A DNA stretch of 64,000 nucleotides from Planctomycetia bacterium. Its GTDB lineage: Bacteria; Planctomycetota; UBA8108; SXIK01. The notes under the pieces were generated by a model. The model was not told the DNA's origin, searched no databases, and saw nothing but the letters and a program-made list of their open reading frames with translations. Shown piece after piece: positions 62,191 to 64,000 of this stretch. Each line of letters begins with the position of its first letter. Within the stretch, counting starts at the first letter, position 1. The position numbers and the translations under genes are program-made. Location of the stretch: NCBI GenBank assembly GCA_005772855.1, contig SXIK01000117.1, positions 62,001 to 126,000 on the forward strand. Reading direction: 5' to 3'.

Positions 62191-64000
62191 TTACTTGCAG
62201 GGGTCGTAACTCTCGCAGGTCAGGCCATCGCTCGTCGGGTCCGGACCACAGGACCGAAACGGCAGCGGCAAGACTGGGGTCGTGCCCAGGAAGAGATGGG
62301 CCAGCAGGAAGGATGGATCGGAGATGTTGAGGACGCCGTCGTCGTTCGAGTCGGCCGCGTCGCGGCAGCTCGGAGCCACGCCACCGGTGAACAAGTAGGC
62401 GAGCACGCTGGTGGCGTCGGAAATGTCGCGCCGAGCGTCGGTGTTGGCATCGCCTCGCCGGAACCGGCCGGCCAGGACGTCGGGCCCGCTCGTCGCGAAG
62501 CGCCATTCGGGGCCAGCCGCGCTCTGGCCACCACGGTCCAGTGCCCTCACTTGCCAGTGGTAGACCGTTCCCTCCTCCATCTCACGCTCTGGAACATGAA
62601 ACGTGCGCGATAGACCCGGCGCCGTGGGCTGAGCAGGCCTGGTCTCCCCATCTTTCCAGAGCCACAGGTCGTACGAGGTCGAGCGTGGATCGCCCTCCCA
62701 ACTCAGGTAGAGCCCGAGCGTATCGATCTCCCGGAGCGTCCCGTTGGCAGGATAAGGATTGCGCGGGGTGCGCAGGTTGAAACTCCCGAACCAGACAAGG
62801 TTGAAAATCGAAGCCGTGGACACCGGGGCCTGGTCGTCGAAGACAATTGCTCCGTCGTTGCGGACGTCGGTGTCGCTCGCCAGGTCCTGGCGGGGATAGA
62901 TGCTGAAGGAGACCCAGCCCTCACCCATGGGGGGCGTGGAGTTTGGCGGGAGGAATCCTTCCGTTGGCAAGCCAGGCGCACGTTCTCCCGTGGCCGGGTT
63001 GACCGTCTCGAAAGTCCACGAGAGTCGACCCGTCAAGGGGTCGAAGTCGCATCGCGCCTCGACGCCGGAGTAGATCGTGGCCGTCCGCACCCCTGGCTGC
63101 GTCCACCGGCCGCTGTAGCCCTGGCGGACCTGAGAAGTGCCTCCCGGCACGGCGTCGAGCGAAAAGACGTGGTCGCCCACGCCGGCATCGAGCAGGCGAA
63201 ACGTCGACCGGTCGAGGTCGGAGTCCAGCGCATCGCTCGGATCCGCCGGGTCCATGACCGTCACCGTCAGCGCGGGCGCAGTGCCTTCATTTTCGAAATG
63301 AATCGTATAGATCAACTCCTCTCCGAGCGAGATGTGTCGCTTGGGTCCCTCGCCCTCGGGGCCATCCTTCTCATTCGGGTCCTGGGAGCGAAGAACCTGG
63401 ACGTTGATGGTCTTCAGGGGGGTGAAGAGGCTCTGTGGAGCCTCCAGGGCCTTGCCAGGAAGCGTGTACGCCGCGCAGCTTGACGGTATCGGGAGGAGAC
63501 CGGTGGACGCCTCGATGCCGCGCAGCTCGACGCCGAAGAGATCCATATCGTCCGCTGCAAGCGTTGCCTGCGCGAGCCCAACGTCGTGGGCTGACATGCG
63601 GAGCTGATACGTCATTCCCTGCTCGAGGCACTCCAGGGCGAAGCGCCCTTCGCTGTCCGTGACGGCGCTCGATCGGATCTGGCCTCCTTCCAGCGCCACC
63701 ACGGAAGCGCCAGCGAGTACTGAATTGGAGGGCGAGCGAATCGCCCGTCCCACGACCGCGGAGCCGGGAAAGATGCCCTTCGCCTGCATCACGACCCTCC
63801 GGAACAGCTCCCGTACCCCGAGCACGTTCGATCCTCCAAGCCCGCGGCGAAGGAGCCGAGCCGCGACATCACCGAGTGAGTCCTGGTATGCGGCCCAGGT
63901 GTCTCCGAGGAGGCTCCCGAGTGGCACGCGCAGCGTGTTCCACTCGGCGGCGGAGAAGCCCTGAGGTGCCTGAAGCGTGCTCCACGCGATCGTGTCGGTC
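62191..64000 (-). CDS. Secreted dockerin-repeat protein, 5' end outside the window
   Basis: The frame is open from TAA 62193-62191 to the right edge, so the start lies outside. Seen are 603 residues. A CarboxypepD-like regulatory domain (VVGRAIRSPSNSVLAGASVV, ALECLEQGMTYQLRMSAHDV) precedes a DUF11-like repeat region (YTIHFENEGTAPALTVTVMD) and a fibronectin-like segment near AFRTPRNPYPANG. The end holds paired dockerin-like repeats: RRGDANTDARRDISDATSVL and AADSNDDGVLNISDPSFLLA. These repeats match those at 8277-10901 and 20645-21877. It is probably an exoprotein; the signal would be upstream. Confidence 0.88.
   Translation of the reverse strand, partial: TDTIAWSTLQAPQGFSAAEWNTLRVPLGSLLGDTWAAYQDSLGDVAARLLRRGLGGSNVLGVRELFRRVVMQAKGIFPGSAVVGRAIRSPSNSVLAGASVVALEGGQIRSSAVTDSEGRFALECLEQGMTYQLRMSAHDVGLAQATLAADDMDLFGVELRGIEASTGLLPIPSSCAAYTLPGKALEAPQSLFTPLKTINVQVLRSQDPNEKDGPEGEGPKRHISLGEELIYTIHFENEGTAPALTVTVMDPADPSDALDSDLDRSTFRLLDAGVGDHVFSLDAVPGGTSQVRQGYSGRWTQPGVRTATIYSGVEARCDFDPLTGRLSWTFETVNPATGERAPGLPTEGFLPPNSTPPMGEGWVSFSIYPRQDLASDTDVRNDGAIVFDDQAPVSTASIFNLVWFGSFNLRTPRNPYPANGTLREIDTLGLYLSWEGDPRSTSYDLWLWKDGETRPAQPTAPGLSRTFHVPEREMEEGTVYHWQVRALDRGGQSAAGPEWRFATSGPDVLAGRFRRGDANTDARRDISDATSVLAYLFTGGVAPSCRDAADSNDDGVLNISDPSFLLAHLFLGTTPVLPLPFRSCGPDPTSDGLTCESYDPCK

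Noticed and set aside
1-64000. tRNA, rRNA, CRISPR arrays, integrases, transposases
   Set aside because: None could be recognised by eye on either strand; a covariance-model search was not possible here.

Overview
The window looks like a chromosomal segment of a high-GC bacterium of the Planctomycetota type, probably an uncultured lineage assembled from environmental DNA. The evidence is a cytochrome-c/DUF1549/DUF1553 protein followed directly by a DUF1501 protein, secreted proteins with paired dockerin-like Ca2+ repeats (RGDxNxDxxxxxSD...LFLGG), ECF sigma factor plus Ser/Thr kinase pairs, a kinase fused to a formylglycine-generating-enzyme (FGE) domain, and a Tat-exported Gfo/Idh/MocA oxidoreductase. 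No rRNA, tRNA, CRISPR, phage or insertion sequence was recognised. Coding density is high and genes are in short operons on both strands.

Layout. 1-5 kb: the 3' end of a uronate-isomerase-like gene, a frameshifted Ser/Thr kinase, ETF-ubiquinone oxidoreductase, a J-domain-like protein without HPD, and a lipoprotein. 5-17 kb: sugar isomerase/epimerase, an integral-membrane glycosyltransferase, a coiled-coil dockerin protein with a decayed dockerin fragment beside it, RlmN, an FGE-like lipoprotein, a DUF4432 aldose-epimerase-like protein, an SDR, then a GT2/KdsC-like pair. Three of these minus-strand genes share an upstream TTGACT-containing sequence. 17-22 kb: ECF sigma factor translationally coupled to a kinase-FGE fusion, and a dockerin protein with a possible cohesin-like middle. 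22-26.5 kb: RluB-type pseudouridine synthase, and a minus-strand run of cytidine deaminase, SorC-family regulator, trpB and trpA with a direct-repeat operator candidate at the regulator start. 27-38.9 kb: large hybrid histidine kinase, 2-hydroxyacid dehydrogenase, D-aminoacylase family protein, and the DUF1549/1553-DUF1501 pair. 39-42.7 kb: double DsbA-like protein and a lemA/TPM/TPM operon. 42.8-47.2 kb: 2-keto-4-pentenoate-hydratase-like gene divergent from a ketopantoate-reductase-like/kinase/enolase-like operon. 47.4-52.5 kb: a beta-barrel remnant, kinase, ECF sigma factor, secreted Ser/Ala-rich protein and HEAT-repeat protein. 52.7-58.7 kb: FAH-family hydrolase and an NAD-linked formate dehydrogenase operon. 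58.8-64 kb: methyltransferase, Gfo/Idh/MocA oxidoreductase, class II fructose-bisphosphate aldolase, and a dockerin protein running off the right edge.

The strongest discoveries are: (1) the formate dehydrogenase catalytic gene is interrupted by an in-frame TGA at the active-site position and is followed by a bacterial SECIS-like hairpin with an apical GGTCT loop, so it encodes a selenoprotein; its usual N-terminal Fe-S and Mo-[4Fe-4S] region is instead encoded two genes downstream, a split and rearranged alpha subunit. (2) A compact reductase-kinase-enolase-like operon with a divergent hydratase resembles the logic of hydroxypyruvate to glycerate to 2-phosphoglycerate to PEP on an unknown substrate, with altered enolase active-site residues; this is the best candidate for an undescribed pathway. 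(3) A dispersed, hairpin-rich repeat of about 95-112 bp occurs twice in opposite orientation, and one copy supplies the stop codon of the kinase-FGE gene. Several genes carry frameshifts or truncations that may be real or assembly errors.
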